Assembly (NCBI GenBank): GCA_963978905.1
Contig: OZ022257.1
Coordinates: 4,102,965 to 4,166,964, forward strand
Source of the DNA: Trichostrongylus colubriformis
Taxonomy: Eukaryota > Nematoda > Chromadorea > Rhabditida > Trichostrongylidae
Reading direction: 5' to 3'
Length of the DNA stretch: 64,000 nt
The position numbers were made by a program, and so were the translations under genes. The notes below the pieces were generated by a model. The model ran no database searches and was not told the DNA's origin. It saw nothing but the letters and a program-made list of their open reading frames with translations. Numbering within the stretch: the stretch's first letter is position 1; each line of letters opens with the position of its first letter. Shown here piece by piece: positions 12,961 through 25,205 of this stretch.

Positions 12961-15289
12961 CCATCAACCCCCGAGGCTCATCGGTGAGTTGGGGTGATGG
13001 AAAAAGAAGAGTATTTCAAAAAAAGGTGAAAAAAAATGGTGAAAACAGTCGATCAAAAAAGGAACACCAAGCCAAGACCGATTTAGCTGGAAGAAGACGT
13101 AGTCAACTGAAAAAGGTGAGTCAGTGTCCGGAAAAGGTGTAAGAATGAAAAAGGCAGGAAGAAAACGTGACCAACATAAAAAAGACGAGTTTGAAAGATA
13201 AAACTATTCTTAAAACAGATGAGTATAAGTAAGGAATAATAATTCGAATAAGACTAAAAAAGCAGAGAACTTTTGCGAAAGGCTAACAACCGAATTAGAG
13301 TTGAGGAAAGGGAATGGAAATGTGAAAAGTAGTGGGAATATATAGGAACAGAATGTAAAGAAAAAAAGAGAAACGTGAGCAAAAGAATGTATAAAAGAAT
13401 ATGATGTAAGTAATAGGGAAAGATGTGGAAGAGAGGGAAAGTGTATAAGAGAGGGAAAGTGTATAGGTACAATTAAGAAGTGAAAAAAATTACGTCTGAT
13501 AGTAAGACACGCAGCGAACATGCCGTAATAGTGAGGAACTGGGGCGCGTCTGCTAACTATTATGCTACATGCAACATAAAGTCTATATTAAGAGTGGAAT
13601 TCAAGAAATAGAGTGTCTGAAGGTTAGAAAAAAGTGGAATCAAGCAGATAGATAGAATACCCAGATGTTCCCTTTTCCAGTACCTTGCTGACAAAATTGA
13701 AGGTGTTACTCTGATTCTCAAATTAATCGAACTTTTTAGCAATGAATTTATTTTTATGAATGCACTTAAGAATACTTGTAGTCATAAAATTTCTTTCGTA
13801 TCCATTATGTAGAAGAGTGACTATCATTTGCGTTAGCTTTCTAACAAAAACTTCCCTTAGGGTACAAGTGATGGCTAAAATTAGCTTTTCTGAGCTTTCA
13901 GTGAGAATGACAGAAGCTTTGTCGTTATCAGAGATGTTAGTATAACTATGGGAAAGTCGGATGAACTTAAAATAATTAGTTTCGTTGTAGAGTACGGTGC
14001 TAATCTTGTTGTTGCTAATATCAAAAGACAAAAGGTAGTTTGTGAGTGACGGGCATACGGGGTTTTTCAAAAACCAGTTAATTTCCTAGACTTCAAGAGG
14101 TATTTTCATTATCTTCTGAGATCATCTATATCTCTGTAGGGTATAAACAGTTTTTTCATCGATCTTGTAAGTTTTTGCAAATTCGTATTCCATGTAGGAT
14201 AGGGTGAGATCCTTCCATAACAGACTGAAGTTACCACTTTGCGGAACCCCTTTTATGTGTTGTGAAGAGGCAGTTGAGGGAGGGGAGGGGGAGGGGGTGA
14301 AGGCTTCAAAGAGCGAGGGCGCGTGGGATCACAGAAATGACCGTACAGAATGTTAACTGTAAAGAAAGTGCGGATAAAAACATCATGTCGAGGGACGGCG
14401 CATGAGAATAAGCCGTCCAAAGTAAGCCGTCCAGCAGTACCCAAAGAGTACTGTAATGTCGCGAGAGCTGAGTGGAATGATGTGCGTGGATGATTCTGAA
14501 GAGATGGTAAAATCGAATATGAGCCTTAAAAGCGCTGTGAAAACAGAAAATGTGTGGGTTCGATTGCCTGCTTTCTAAACCCACCTTAAAGAACGTCCCA
14601 TATTCTGCAAAATCCAAACCATGCCTCAATGCACCTTTTCATCTCATGTGCCTCAACCCGGGGAGAATTATCACTGAGTGGACTTTCAGAGCTACTGAAT
14701 TTACTTTGTCCCCCATCACTGTGCACAATGAATTCACAACCAAACACGTAGTGCCTCCCTGTAGCAGATGGTTACCGCACCTCGTAAATGTCAAGAATGT
14801 GACAAGGTCAGCACAGAGCTTCTGTTGTAGGATAGAAGGAAAAAACTGAACTAGAACCAGTGAAGGGAATGAAAGGAGATAAAGCTCTGAACGAGAAGGA
14901 CGAGGACCGACATAAGGAGCCAAAAAGGAAGGAGTGTCTGAAATGGCGAAGGGAATTTCCAAAAAATGGAACAAGAAAGTGGCGTTCGCACCCAACCCGC
15001 GAAACGAGATGTACCCGAAAAACGCGCCGAGAGAGGAAGGGCCAGAAATCGAGATCTCCCGCTTAGTGTGAGAGAGTGGACGGCTGGCATTACGAGGTTG
15101 GGCAGCTGCTCTAAAGGGCTAATTCAAAAAGAAAGGGAGCTAAAGAAGGCGAAACATCGATTGGGAGAGAAGAAAGCAAAAGGGTCCTATTGTGAGAAAA
15201 CAATCCGGAAAAAGGAAAGGAGACGTTGCAGACAAACCAAGACTACATCCCGCTCGCTGCTACCAGTCTTGACCCTCCTGTTATCTGCA
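12961..15289. other. Low-complexity, purine-rich region without genes
   Basis: On the plus strand, 13000-13500 is dominated by A/G with GAAAAAG-type words, which creates spurious C/T-rich frames on the other strand. The 14850-15250 part is again purine-rich. No coding signature is recognised. If the flanking repeats are LTRs, this would be leader or inserted sequence of that element. Confidence 0.4.
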
Positions 15290-15565
15290 TCTTCTGCAGG
15301 TACAAACGCCTTTGATCGTCAGAGTTTATCAACTAATACGCGTGAGAATACAATGTGAGAGTATAAGTCAGCCGCCGGAATAATACAAGGTGGCGCCGGG
15401 TCGAGGTAGGACGGAGCTGCCGTTTTCGGTCCTCGTCATCCAAGTGAATACCATCTACTACCATCCTCGTTCCCATGCCGCCTCCGCTGTCGTAGTGCCT
15501 GTAATCAGTCTTGATCATCAAAGTCTTTAGCTAAAGACAACCTGATGACTCACTCTGAGAGTGTA
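15290..15565. repeat. LTR-like direct repeat, right copy
   Basis: Diverged direct copy of 10075-10355 (shared TCAGAGTTTATCA, GAGAATACAATG, TCGTTCCCATGCCGC, TGCCTGTAATCAGT, TGATGACTCA). It ends about 385 bases downstream of the stop codon of receptor A. Confidence 0.5.
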
Positions 15566-15950
15566 TTCATTTGATCCAAAACTTTACAAAGCTAGAAAAA
15601 TTCAGAAAGATTAGCAACTTCTCTTGATGTTTTCCGTCCATACCATAGCCTAACATGACAACGGACCATATCCTATTTTCCCTGCTCACAGTTCAGAAAA
15701 CTGGCAACAAGCTAATCAAGGTGAGTTTAAAACGCCATCCAACACTCCTTCGAAAAGGAGTTTTTAGGATTGTAAAGGAAGCACATCGTACAGCTTCCGA
15801 TGCTTTGCAATAATCGTAAGTGACTCTGATACGTACTATGCTCTGTTGATATAACGATGAGTTTACGCAAAAGTAAAAAACAAAAGTCGGTAAAGATGGT
15901 CGCAACCTGGGAATTGAGATATATTCTGACGAACCGCATCAGATTCACAC

Positions 15951-18900
15951 TCATGACCACATCGTTTTGAGTCCATCATAATAAGCTGATGCAGCTTGGC
16001 GGTCAACCACGCGAGTGACTCGTTTCCTTCGTTTCATAAGGCTATCAAACTTTTCACTTCTTAAAGTCAAAGATAATCCAAAGAACGTCCGTTGATAAGC
16101 AAACAGCTGAAAACGTTTGTCAAAAATTCGAATGGAGTCACTTGGCAAAAACCACACCACTAACCATGTCATAGGCATGACTGACATATGTTGTGCCATG
16201 ACCTAGTGGAACATTCGTGAAAAATACCCTGTACGCTATCAATGCAACCAGAATCATCTGAAATATTTATATTTAAGCAGAGAAAACAATCGCTCAGAGA
16301 GGATCACTTTACGTTGTCCGACTTTCTTCTGAATATCTGCGAACAGTAAAATGTAGAAGGATATACATTACTGAAGCTCAGTAAGCTCATCGCTGTTGAA
16401 AGTAAAGATTTCTCCTTTCACCATGCTTCTTTAAAGACACCGGAAGTGGGTAATTTTGGCTTACGGTGGAACAGACGTAGTATGGACGAGTTTAAGTGAC
16501 CGCCATTGCACAAACTCGCCAATTTGATGCCTTGGCGTGATGACAGCGGAAGATGTTTCTCTCATAAATTTGTTTTTTCCTTTACTTTTTACTTTCTTCT
16601 TTCTTATATTGTTTCTAGATGTACTTACATGAATGCTAATGTAGTTGAGAATGGCCACTCCACTGCGCTGGGAGTCATGTGGTACAATTAACGTTGGCCC
16701 GCGGCTCGTCTCCTACAGCGGACAACTCGGAAAGTCAGTGTTGGATGCGAATTGGATGCGAATACACACCGCAGGTCGCGCTTTTGAGTCGGGGTTTTTT
16801 CGCCTATTATCGCTTCTAATCTTGAGTGTTCGTTACAAAATGCTCATTTCCTTGCATCGTCCACTCGTTTTGGACCTTCACACCCCTTCCGGTTCCTTTA
16901 ACTTTATAAGGTACCATGAGAGTGTGAGTTAAGCTGCCTGGACTGTCGCAAACTCTTTTGAGCTCCTGTTGAACGCACGGTGAGAAGTCATTCATGGAGA
17001 GCATTGATTACCTTCAGGGTGCCCACCAGCTATCGGATTGGGCCCATCGCTTTTGTAGTGCTGCTCGAGCACATGTAGAGTCGCATATAGGAGCCTTGTT
17101 ATCCCTTAACTGTGAATAACTTCACAATTAAGGATCATTTTCTTCTCCGGAAGAGCAACCCATACTTGTGTCTTGATTTTGACCAATGCTGGCTTTTGCA
17201 ACATTCCGATTATTTACTACTGTCGTATATGCAGAGGGCGCGCGCTTCCCCATAGCTTCGGTGATTTCAGCACTGGATAGCAAGAGAACGAGAAGGGAAA
17301 TTCTCTCTCCCTTGAAGTATTGAAGTAGTAGTTTCGTAAGAACCTGGTAGTTCACCTTGCAGATGGAGTCGTTTAAAGCAGTCGGAATATAATATCTTGC
17401 GGTGCGAATGTTTTCGTCCAACTGGTACCTCTCAGATAACTGCATAAACGAATTGTGGCGCTGCCGATACCACGAAATATTGATTTTCAATATCACTACA
17501 AGAGCCTGAATAATGTTAATTGTATGGAATCATAATACCATAGTGTGATATAATGCAAGTGAAATCTCACCGCTAAACACAGAATCACCGCAACAATCTG
17601 GAGTATGAAAATGTACAGATCAAAACCATTAACTGAAAATAGTGCTCTTTGGAGCTGTACTTCGCATCCTATGAATCGTAGGTTGTCACACTAAGAAATT
17701 TAGAGCCTCTGTAGATCCAGGTGAAAAAGCTCATTGTCAGATCGAATGGAGACTGCTAGAAAGGGCAAACTTTCCTGGATGGCACATCCTTCTCACACCC
17801 CCTTGACTGGATCAATAATTCATTCACCGAGGATGAGCAAAAGAAAAACTACCACTCTCTACCGCCGTGTTAAGGATTTGACTTGCGAAAGTATACGCGC
17901 TTCAAAAAAATTGACGTGCATGACAGGAAAAGTGCTACAATGCAGTGGGGAGGGCAACAGTTAGGCCCACTTCTTTTCATTGTTCTCACCTTAAAGAAAC
18001 TCACTGGAGTGTTTTGCGGTGTTTTCGGGCAAAGAAGTTCCCATCACTGACTATGTTAGAAAACGGCTGGAAATTAGTGCCCATGCGTAACTTGAAATGG
18101 CGGTTACTGGTCCGCCGGTCAGGCAGCAGAATATTACGGACAAATACCGTATAGCAAATATCAGTGTATCGCCGCAGCCTCGCATTCGCTCCTAGTAAAT
18201 TTTGAGTATGATAATTCCTGTTGCCGATTTTCTGCTTCAACAGTCTGCTGTTCCACTTGCATTTTTCTTAAGGCCGAAAAGCAAAGCCAACACCATGCTT
18301 CAGCGTGGCGCCTAAAGTACTAGAAAAGCTCAACGATAATGCCTAGGAGATAATTCCTATACTGTTTGACCGCGGGTGTTGTCTGGGCTAAGACGCAACT
18401 GTACATCTTAAACTGTGAGACCGGCTGCAGACAAGTTCAAATGTACAGCGCACAACGAGCGACCACAGCTGCTAAAGACCCCTACTTGACCAATTTTTCA
18501 TGTGGAGCGCTCCCATGATTAGAACCCTGATTATGAAAACTGAAAGGCTACAATTCATCAATAGAGGCGAAACGGGAATTGTCGCTTTCTCAAAAAGCAT
18601 AGCCATGAGGCCATGAAGTAGTTCCCAGTACGCTCAAAAAGGTCCGCTTCCTCGTTCATCTCACCGCACTCGTTCATCGGTCTATTTCACATCTATCCTA
18701 ATTTTGGGCATGGATCTCATCCGGTGGTTTGCTCAGAATAGGTGGGACGGAGCATAACCTGAAACGTTTTACAAAAAAAACTGGGCTTTTGATGAAGGGT
18801 AATGGGTTTTTTAAAAGTTTCGTTAGAGGTTGCAGATAAAATGTTGCAACATTTGCCAAGAAAGCTACTAGATGATTCACTCTCACCGATTCACTATCGT

Positions 18901-21900
18901 TAGATTAGGCTGGCAGCAGACTGGATCTTTTCGATAGAGAAGGGTTCATGAACACATTGTTAGGATTTTGATTTTCTCACAAGCTACACAGTTGGATGTT
19001 CCCTTTTCTTGTGAAAAAATCGAGAAGTTGACCCGGTCAATGGGTCAAAAGCAACATAGGATTGAAGCCAATAAGAGAAAGAGATTTGACTCACTGAGAC
19101 GAAATGCGATGATGCAGAGGATTAAGGTGGATAGCAATACCTGCAAATGCTATATAAAAGATGAAAAAGTATTCGAAATTCCTGCGAAAAATTGAAGAGC
19201 GCATAAAACTGGACTGCAGTTGTTTGTGATTTTGGTAGTTGCACAAGCTGCTACACTAACAGCCATTGGAGCGCCAAGCGCAACACTGCTGACGTCAAGC
19301 AAGTTGCGATCTTTGCGAGCTCATATGCACACTGACTTTTATAATACATTAACCATTGAAGCACCACTTGCAACATAACACGTGCGCGAGATTCGAACCA
19401 CAAGTTTTGGTTTTTTTAAGGTACCGTGGTATAATATTGTCACCATATTACCGAATATGGAGGATATCATACTCAGGTACCCTCCTTCTTCAAAGGATGA
19501 GATTTTTGCGACACGCTTTTGCACAGTATATAAATGCACTCTTTGTGATGTTATACATGTGCATGCACTTCCCGTAATGATTTTTAACAACCTGGAAATT
19601 AGCAGTTCTCAGCTAGAAAATACTTGGTGTATCATAGGATTATATCACTCTGTTATATCATTAGTGTTGTTAGAACACGAACCAATTTTTACAGTGGTAC
19701 AATGACTAATAGATATGTAGGTTGCTCTCTATTCGGAAACATATCCTACCAGGTTTAGTTTTCAAATATCGACGCTTCCATGTGACCCGAAAAAAATACG
19801 GTCCTGTTTAGCCAAGGGCAACGCATTCGAAAATATATCCACGCTTTTTAAAAACTATTCAAAAGTCAAATTTTTTCAAAAATAGTCTGCCTAGCTGTTT
19901 ACCACGTTAAGCCTGAAATAGTGGGGTTTTGATGGGTTGCAGTACAAAAAGTGCATTAATTATTGACGTGCTTCTCTTTCAACTATTTCTTTTGCGCTTT
20001 TCCTGAAAGCTCGAAGTGCCAGAATCGTACTGAGCAAAAAGGCAAGGCAAAATTTTGACACACGCCTACACGAGACAGTCGGTAAACAACGTGAAGAAGG
20101 TTAGAAAAGGAGATCGAGTGTGGGCATAAGGAACGGATTGTTTGGCCCACTTCTACGAGCTCTATAGTCAGGGTCAAGCGTGGCGTCGAGGGAAATTTCT
20201 AAGAAATATGTACGACCCCTTACCACAAAAGAGAGCCTCTATACGACCCCTCTTCTTCAGGACCGCTAATTCTGTGGTTTCCAACCAGCCAATGCGAGCA
20301 TCAAGGAATTCAAGAGCCAGGAAAATTCGCCGGCGGTGGTACCCGTGGATAGATGCCGCTTCTCACGGCTGATCGGCCAATTCCGGAGGTGTCTCTGTAC
20401 GTAGTTTCGTTGCCAGCGAACCAATGAAAGGGATGTTGGCATTGGCTGACGCCGTTGTGACGCGCCATGCATGGGGTCCCATAATTGAATTAAACTAGGT
20501 CCGGGTTCGAACCCAGTTAGTCAGTTTTATCGCATCCCCCTCTTTAAACTTTATATCCTCAGCTTGGGAAATTCCGTTGATCACTGCCTACCTCAACGAT
20601 CACGACCCTCCTCCCCTCCCAGCGGACCAACTACGACCCCCTCCATCGAGGATTCCTCGACGGCGGTTTGACCCTGCCTACAGTAAAGTCTACTTCATTT
20701 ATTTTCTCGTGTTGAGTTCGCATGGCTACAGGAACCAGTGTGTAGCCTCTTCTATTGCTATACCACTGCTCACAATGAACCACTGGCCTCCTCTCCTTTA
20801 CGCTGCATAGCACTCGGCAGATCTCAGAAGCAACGCGTCTTCAACTCGCTACGGAAACAAATGGAAGATGTTGAACTCAACAATGGACGCCCTCACAAGT
20901 GTCTCACCGATTTTTTTGACAACGAGCGATTTTTGACGAAAAGCACTAAATTTTAGCTCATAGATGAAGCAGATCGTGAATTGTGAGGGTAATAGTCGGT
21001 TGGTCAACTCTTCCCTGCAACTAGTTAGCAATATTAGGGTTCTTGAGGGAAAAAACGAAAGCATGTGTGTAAGTCAGACAGGCTCTTCTAGAAGGTAAAC
21101 ATCTCCTACAGGGGTCGATATTTGGCTAGTAAAGGGGCCACACATAAAGCAGCAACTTTACCGCAATGTTAAGAGTGTTCGGAGTGGTTTATGTCATATT
21201 CGTTGTTATACCTTGCTCTAACTCACAAAATTGAGATTTCTCTGATTTCTTGGGAATACATTACGGGTGCCTTGTCTCTGTTGAACATTCAGACAGCCTT
21301 GCGACTCCGGGGCAACGTCGTAGCAAAAGGTAGTGGAGTAAACGATAGCCTTGATATCTCTAATAAATGAATGTACGTACTAAGTTCACCTACCACCTAC
21401 CTACTGTAAGATGCTGTTAGTAAGGCGTGTACTACACACGTGTTCTACAAGTATTGACATATTCATCTTCGTTCAATAAGTCAAAGCGATGAACCACCTG
21501 TTTTCAGAAGTAGTTCGTATACTCCATTTCGGAGCGCTTGATAGGGCGTGGCCTAAGGATATGGGTGAGTGGGGAGAGTGAGAGTGCGTGGAAAGAGTGA
21601 GGGTGTGTGGTGGGGTGGGAGAGTTTGACACACTCTCACCCGAATCCGTAGGCGACGCCCTATCAAGCGCTCCGAAATGGACTGTATTTAAAAAGCTCCT
21701 CAAACAGTAGTCGTCTTTCATCTTGACATCCGAAGCAGTGCGCTCAAGAAGGTAGGGAAGACAGAGGAGAAGGAGTACCAGTGTGATTAGACTTTGCGGC
21801 CGGCGCAGACCAAATAATATTGCTGCATATCTGCCATCACCTTCTTTTTTCGTAAAATCACTATAGAAAAAGTATCCATGTAAATAGCTTCTTGAGGCCG

Positions 21901-24203
21901 CTTTCATAGTTTGCGGCACCGGTGCCAAACAGATTGAGTTCCCATCGCTGGCAACGCCAGCACTATTGCCACACGCTCTATTCATAACGCTCGTCCCGAC
22001 CAGGCCCGACTCTATGACTATATTCTTGGCGAATTTAACGAGAATCTTGTCGTAGGAAAAAGCTGTGACAAGATTCGCGAAGGCTTTTGCCATAGATTCG
22101 CGCCAGGTGTCGTTGCGGTCTGACAGTGGGAAATGGTTAGGTCGAGCGTTAAAAACAGTGCATTCGCAGTAGTGTTGGCGTTGCTCACGGCTGATGTACC
22201 TTGATTGATTCAACGCTAGCACCGCAAAGTATGAAAGTAGCTTCAGGGGTTTTTGGCGGTATGCCTTGTCCTTTTTTACAGTTACTGTGTTAAGTATGCC
22301 TTTACTTTTACTAGCTGTTTTTTTAAATTCTATCTTATAGAACGCCAAAGCTACTTGTGATGCCAGTTTTCTGTGAATTGCAACTCTAAAGTCGCGCAAT
22401 TCTCAATAGTGATGTTTGAATAAAAACATTCTCAATGCAACTTACAATAGTGCTGCACAATGCTACTGGCACGACAAAGCCAGTGCACAGTTGACTGTAA
22501 GAGCGTGAAAGTGATGAAGCGACTGCTCTCTCAAAAATAACACATAAACTGCCAAAAAGGCATAGATTATGGCCGAAAGATTGGAGCAAGCAGAGTTTAC
22601 CCTTAAAAATATGGTGACTCTCTTATTTACAGAGATAGGCATGACTGAGTGAATTCTAACATCGCTTATAATCTAGCTCATCACCATGCTACTCAGAATC
22701 AATGAAAAACTGTTTTCAGAGATTTTGGGACCATCTCGAATCTTTCACCAAAGTACTTGCACAACTTTGGTGAAAGAATGCCACGAGGCGTTTTGGCGAC
22801 ATCCATCCGCCTCCTCCATGAACGAAAGAGTGAGGCTACTCGTTCACCCCTTGAACAAACGACTGAGGCTACTCGTTCACCTAGTAATGGAACCCGAACA
22901 ATGTTCCCATTCAGCGATTGTAGAATATGTCTCAAAAGCCGTGTGTAAATAACCAATCGGAAGTTTAGTGTTCAATCAACAGCTTTTTGTTTGCTGTTTT
23001 TTACTTGGACGTGACTGGAGAGTCAAAAAATCTAATTAATAACGTAAAAAACGAACCACTACTGGTGCATCGCTTTTTCCTATACAGCATACTCTCAAAG
23101 TGACAAGAACTAAACGATGAATAGCTCCAATCAAGTGTCCAACTCCAACAAAAAACAAAGTTGCTCTGAAATTGTGTTAGTGACCATACTGGATAGAAAA
23201 GGGGAAATAACAAATTTTTGTTCAGGTCTGGGCACCCAGATACCCAGGCAAACGATTCAGTGACACACATATCGCAATGGGAAGGCATCCCGCTATGAAC
23301 ATCATTTTTACCTAGGTCTAGAAGGGGAAAGGGGCCCTTCTCCCCTGCACTGAGGCCTAGGCAGAAATATACGCCTGACTGTGCAGATTCACCACTCAAA
23401 GACCCCTCCAAGATGCTTATTTGTACAACTTCTATAAGATGCCACCCCCACATTGCAATGCCATCCATACGTGAAACAGGAGCACATTTCTTTTGCTAAG
23501 ACTTGAGAATTTCATCATTGCGGACTGTGAAAGCACCACGTTAGCGTGGTGATTGGGTACTCTACTGAGTTCAGGTTCTACCATTCATTGCTACAGTTCT
23601 ACATGGATATGTTTTGTTGATAATGGACGGAAAGACAGCCGTAGAGAAATTTTAAGGAATTCAAACTTTTTTGTGAGAAAAAGGGACTTGAAAAGCTGTA
23701 CATTTTCGACCGAGAGGGTCGAAAAAATGACATGAAGTCGTTCTCACTCGCATGATTGGGGATGGGATCAAGGATCGATGCTCGATCAGAAAGCCTTCAC
23801 AGCCCCGCGGTCGATGATTTGGTTGAAGTCCCTTGATCTAAGGATGTATGTGGCATACGCCGGCTACACATTGGCTGGACAACTTCGCCTTTCTTTGTTA
23901 GATGCCTAAGCTCAATCCCAATCGAATAAATATGATGAGTGGAAAGGGAGCATGTAGCATTACAAAAAGGTTACGTAAAACCATCCTTGCTACGTGAATC
24001 ACGTAGGTTAGCGAGTGTAATTATGAATTCATATGATGAGCTGAAAACATAAAAACAAACCTGAAATTCACATGAAAGTTTTTTTGAGTCACACAAATGT
24101 AGGTAAAGGCGATAAAAACTGGGATAAAACCCGCGTTCAGCAATGTCTCTACAAGAAAACCCGCATAGTTCCATCCGTCTAGTGGTGCGGTTCCAGATGT
24201 CAT
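15951..24203 (-). CDS. Serpentine chemoreceptor A, probable pseudogene
   Basis: A nematode seven-transmembrane receptor resembling the Sra superfamily (sra/srab/sre). Exons on the minus strand: 24203-24061 (start ATG, TM1, ending in FHVNFR), 23165-23057 (TM2), 22601-22446 (TM3 with FERAVA, the family's counterpart of DRY), 17632-17571 (TM5), 17505-17356 (TM5 end and intracellular loop with LSERYQLDENIR), 16257-16165 (TM6/7) and 16106-15951 (TM7, basic tail, stop). All junctions use GT..AG with family-wide phases; introns include 65 bp (17570-17506) and 58 bp (16164-16107). Exon 4, 46 nt in copy B, was not found in the 4.8-kb intron 3. Joining exon 3 directly to exon 5 breaks the frame, so the gene is probably dead or has a diverged exon 4. 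Ligand unknown; the family acts in chemosensory cilia. Confidence 0.75.
21473..22399 (-). CDS. Longest open frame, unknown, inside receptor A intron 3
   Basis: A 308-codon open frame on the minus strand begins at a TTG, with the first ATG at about codon 103. It starts 46 bases past the donor of receptor exon 3 and is in a different frame from that exon. The first 250 residues have mixed composition with several cysteines and a leucine-rich segment near residue 205-220. The last 60 residues are an artefact of a serine/threonine/proline-encoding purine/pyrimidine tract inside a hairpin (21518-21685). I recognise no family. It may be an exon, a transposon fragment or chance. Confidence 0.25.
   Translation of the reverse strand: MRDFRVAIHRKLASQVALAFYKIEFKKTASKSKGILNTVTVKKDKAYRQKPLKLLSYFAVLALNQSRYISREQRQHYCECTVFNARPNHFPLSDRNDTWRESMAKAFANLVTAFSYDKILVKFAKNIVIESGLVGTSVMNRACGNSAGVASDGNSICLAPVPQTMKAASRSYLHGYFFYSDFTKKEGDGRYAAILFGLRRPQSLITLVLLLLCLPYLLERTASDVKMKDDYCLRSFLNTVHFGALDRASPTDSGESVSNSPTPPHTLTLSTHSHSPHSPISLGHALSSAPKWSIRTTSENRWFIALTY
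21518..21685. repeat. Hairpin with about 53-bp arms
   Basis: The left arm starting CCATTTCGGAGCGCTTGATA is complementary to the right arm ending in its reverse complement, with about five mismatches over 53 bases. The 62-base centre is rich in GAG/GTG words. It looks like a foldback element inside receptor A intron 3. Confidence 0.7.
22738..22890. repeat. Small hairpin and short tandem repeat in intron 2 of receptor A
   Basis: TCTTTCACCAAAGT and its reverse complement are separated by 8 bases near 22741-22776. Just downstream, TGAGGCTACTCGTTCACC is repeated twice with a spacing of about 31 bases (22831-22881). Confidence 0.6.
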
Positions 24204-24303
24204 CTCTGCAATGTTACAATTTATGTATTTCCCAAAGCAGAATCTTGCGATGTTGATATGCTCTGGTGACGCAACACATCTCCAAAATGAACTGTTGTTA
24301 CTA

Positions 24304-25203
24304 TTAGGTTGTAAGGAAAGTTCTGGCCGCTTTTTCGCGTTCACAAGATAAATTCAAATATCAGGGCGCGTCAGCATGTATCAGCTGACATATTGTGCTC
24401 GTTAGATAGACAAAAAGTTGCTCTTTCAGAATATGTGTTTTATTTGGAATGCCACAAGGTTTTCGATTTATTAGAGAAATTTTAAAGTGCTGCAAAAATG
24501 GCACTCTTAAGATGACTTCACTTCACGATTTCTTGTTTAGCCGAGTCTTGGCGAAGAGGACCACAAATGCAAATACTGCAGGAGGAGGGGGTGAATCACT
24601 GGATGGAACACATTGTCTCTGGTTTCAGAAGTGCAGAAATGAGAACGAGCTGCTTGGATTTTCAATTGATCAAATCGCTTTGACTAAAACGGCAGAAGGC
24701 GATGAGCGTCCATATTAGCAGGGGATATCCACAAGTATTGGCCCTCAACAAGCAACCTTAGTTGACCACCTCAAGTGGCCTTGATTTGGAAAAATCCAAA
24801 AAAAATTGGTGCCGCGGGACCTCTCACGGCAGTCATGCGCAAGCGCATTTTTCACTAATCCTCTTCCACTAATTTAAGCAGTTGCAGGGTAAGGCCCTTA
24901 CTTGTCTATCATGTTCATCAGATCTAGCGCTGACTATGCCCCACTTCCCGAAACATCTGGCTACCTCTTTCAGTAGCAGTATGTTTAGAAAGAGTGGCGA
25001 TTTGGAGTCGACTTTTTTTCGTTTTGCGCAATATAAATTATCAGCCCTTTATCAAATTGAGATATGTAGGTATGCATAGTGTTGCCAAGAGTGTAGCAAA
25101 TCTAATGGTGCTCATTCTGTGAGAAAAGATGCATTCTGAGCTGAGTTATGATCTCTCGAAGTTGAAATTTCAAAAACCGGCCAGAACTTTCCTTACAACC
25201 TAA
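24304..25203. mobile_element. 900-bp mariner-ended element, copy 1
   Basis: The ends are 26-bp terminal inverted repeats beginning TTAGGTTGTAAGGAAAGTTC, flanked by a TA on each side (24302-24303 and 25204-25205), the target duplication of Tc1/mariner elements. A second copy in opposite orientation lies at 42072-42969. Inside are two plus-strand frames (24449-24718 and 24882-25079) also seen in copy 2, but no transposase motif (no DEKW, HDNARPH or SPDLAPSD) is present. The minus-strand 5' region shares GAGATCATAACTCA with the mariners at 37580 and 52145, so it is probably a distant non-autonomous mariner relative. It begins 100 bases upstream of the start codon of receptor A. Confidence 0.85.
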
Positions 25204-25205
25204 TA

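Noticed and set aside
13210..13521. 103-codon minus-strand frame rich in F, L and S that looks like a membrane protein
   Set aside because: It is the complement of an A/G-rich low-complexity tract, with no splice or family support.
14966..15358. 130-codon plus-strand frame rich in K, R and E
   Set aside because: Purine-rich composition explains it, and it runs into the LTR-like repeat.
20495..20530. GGGTTCGAACCC B-box-like sequence
   Set aside because: No A box at the right distance upstream and no cloverleaf.
23001..23468. 155-codon minus-strand frame over receptor A exon 2
   Set aside because: It uses a different frame from the conserved exon 2 shared with copy B; a shadow.
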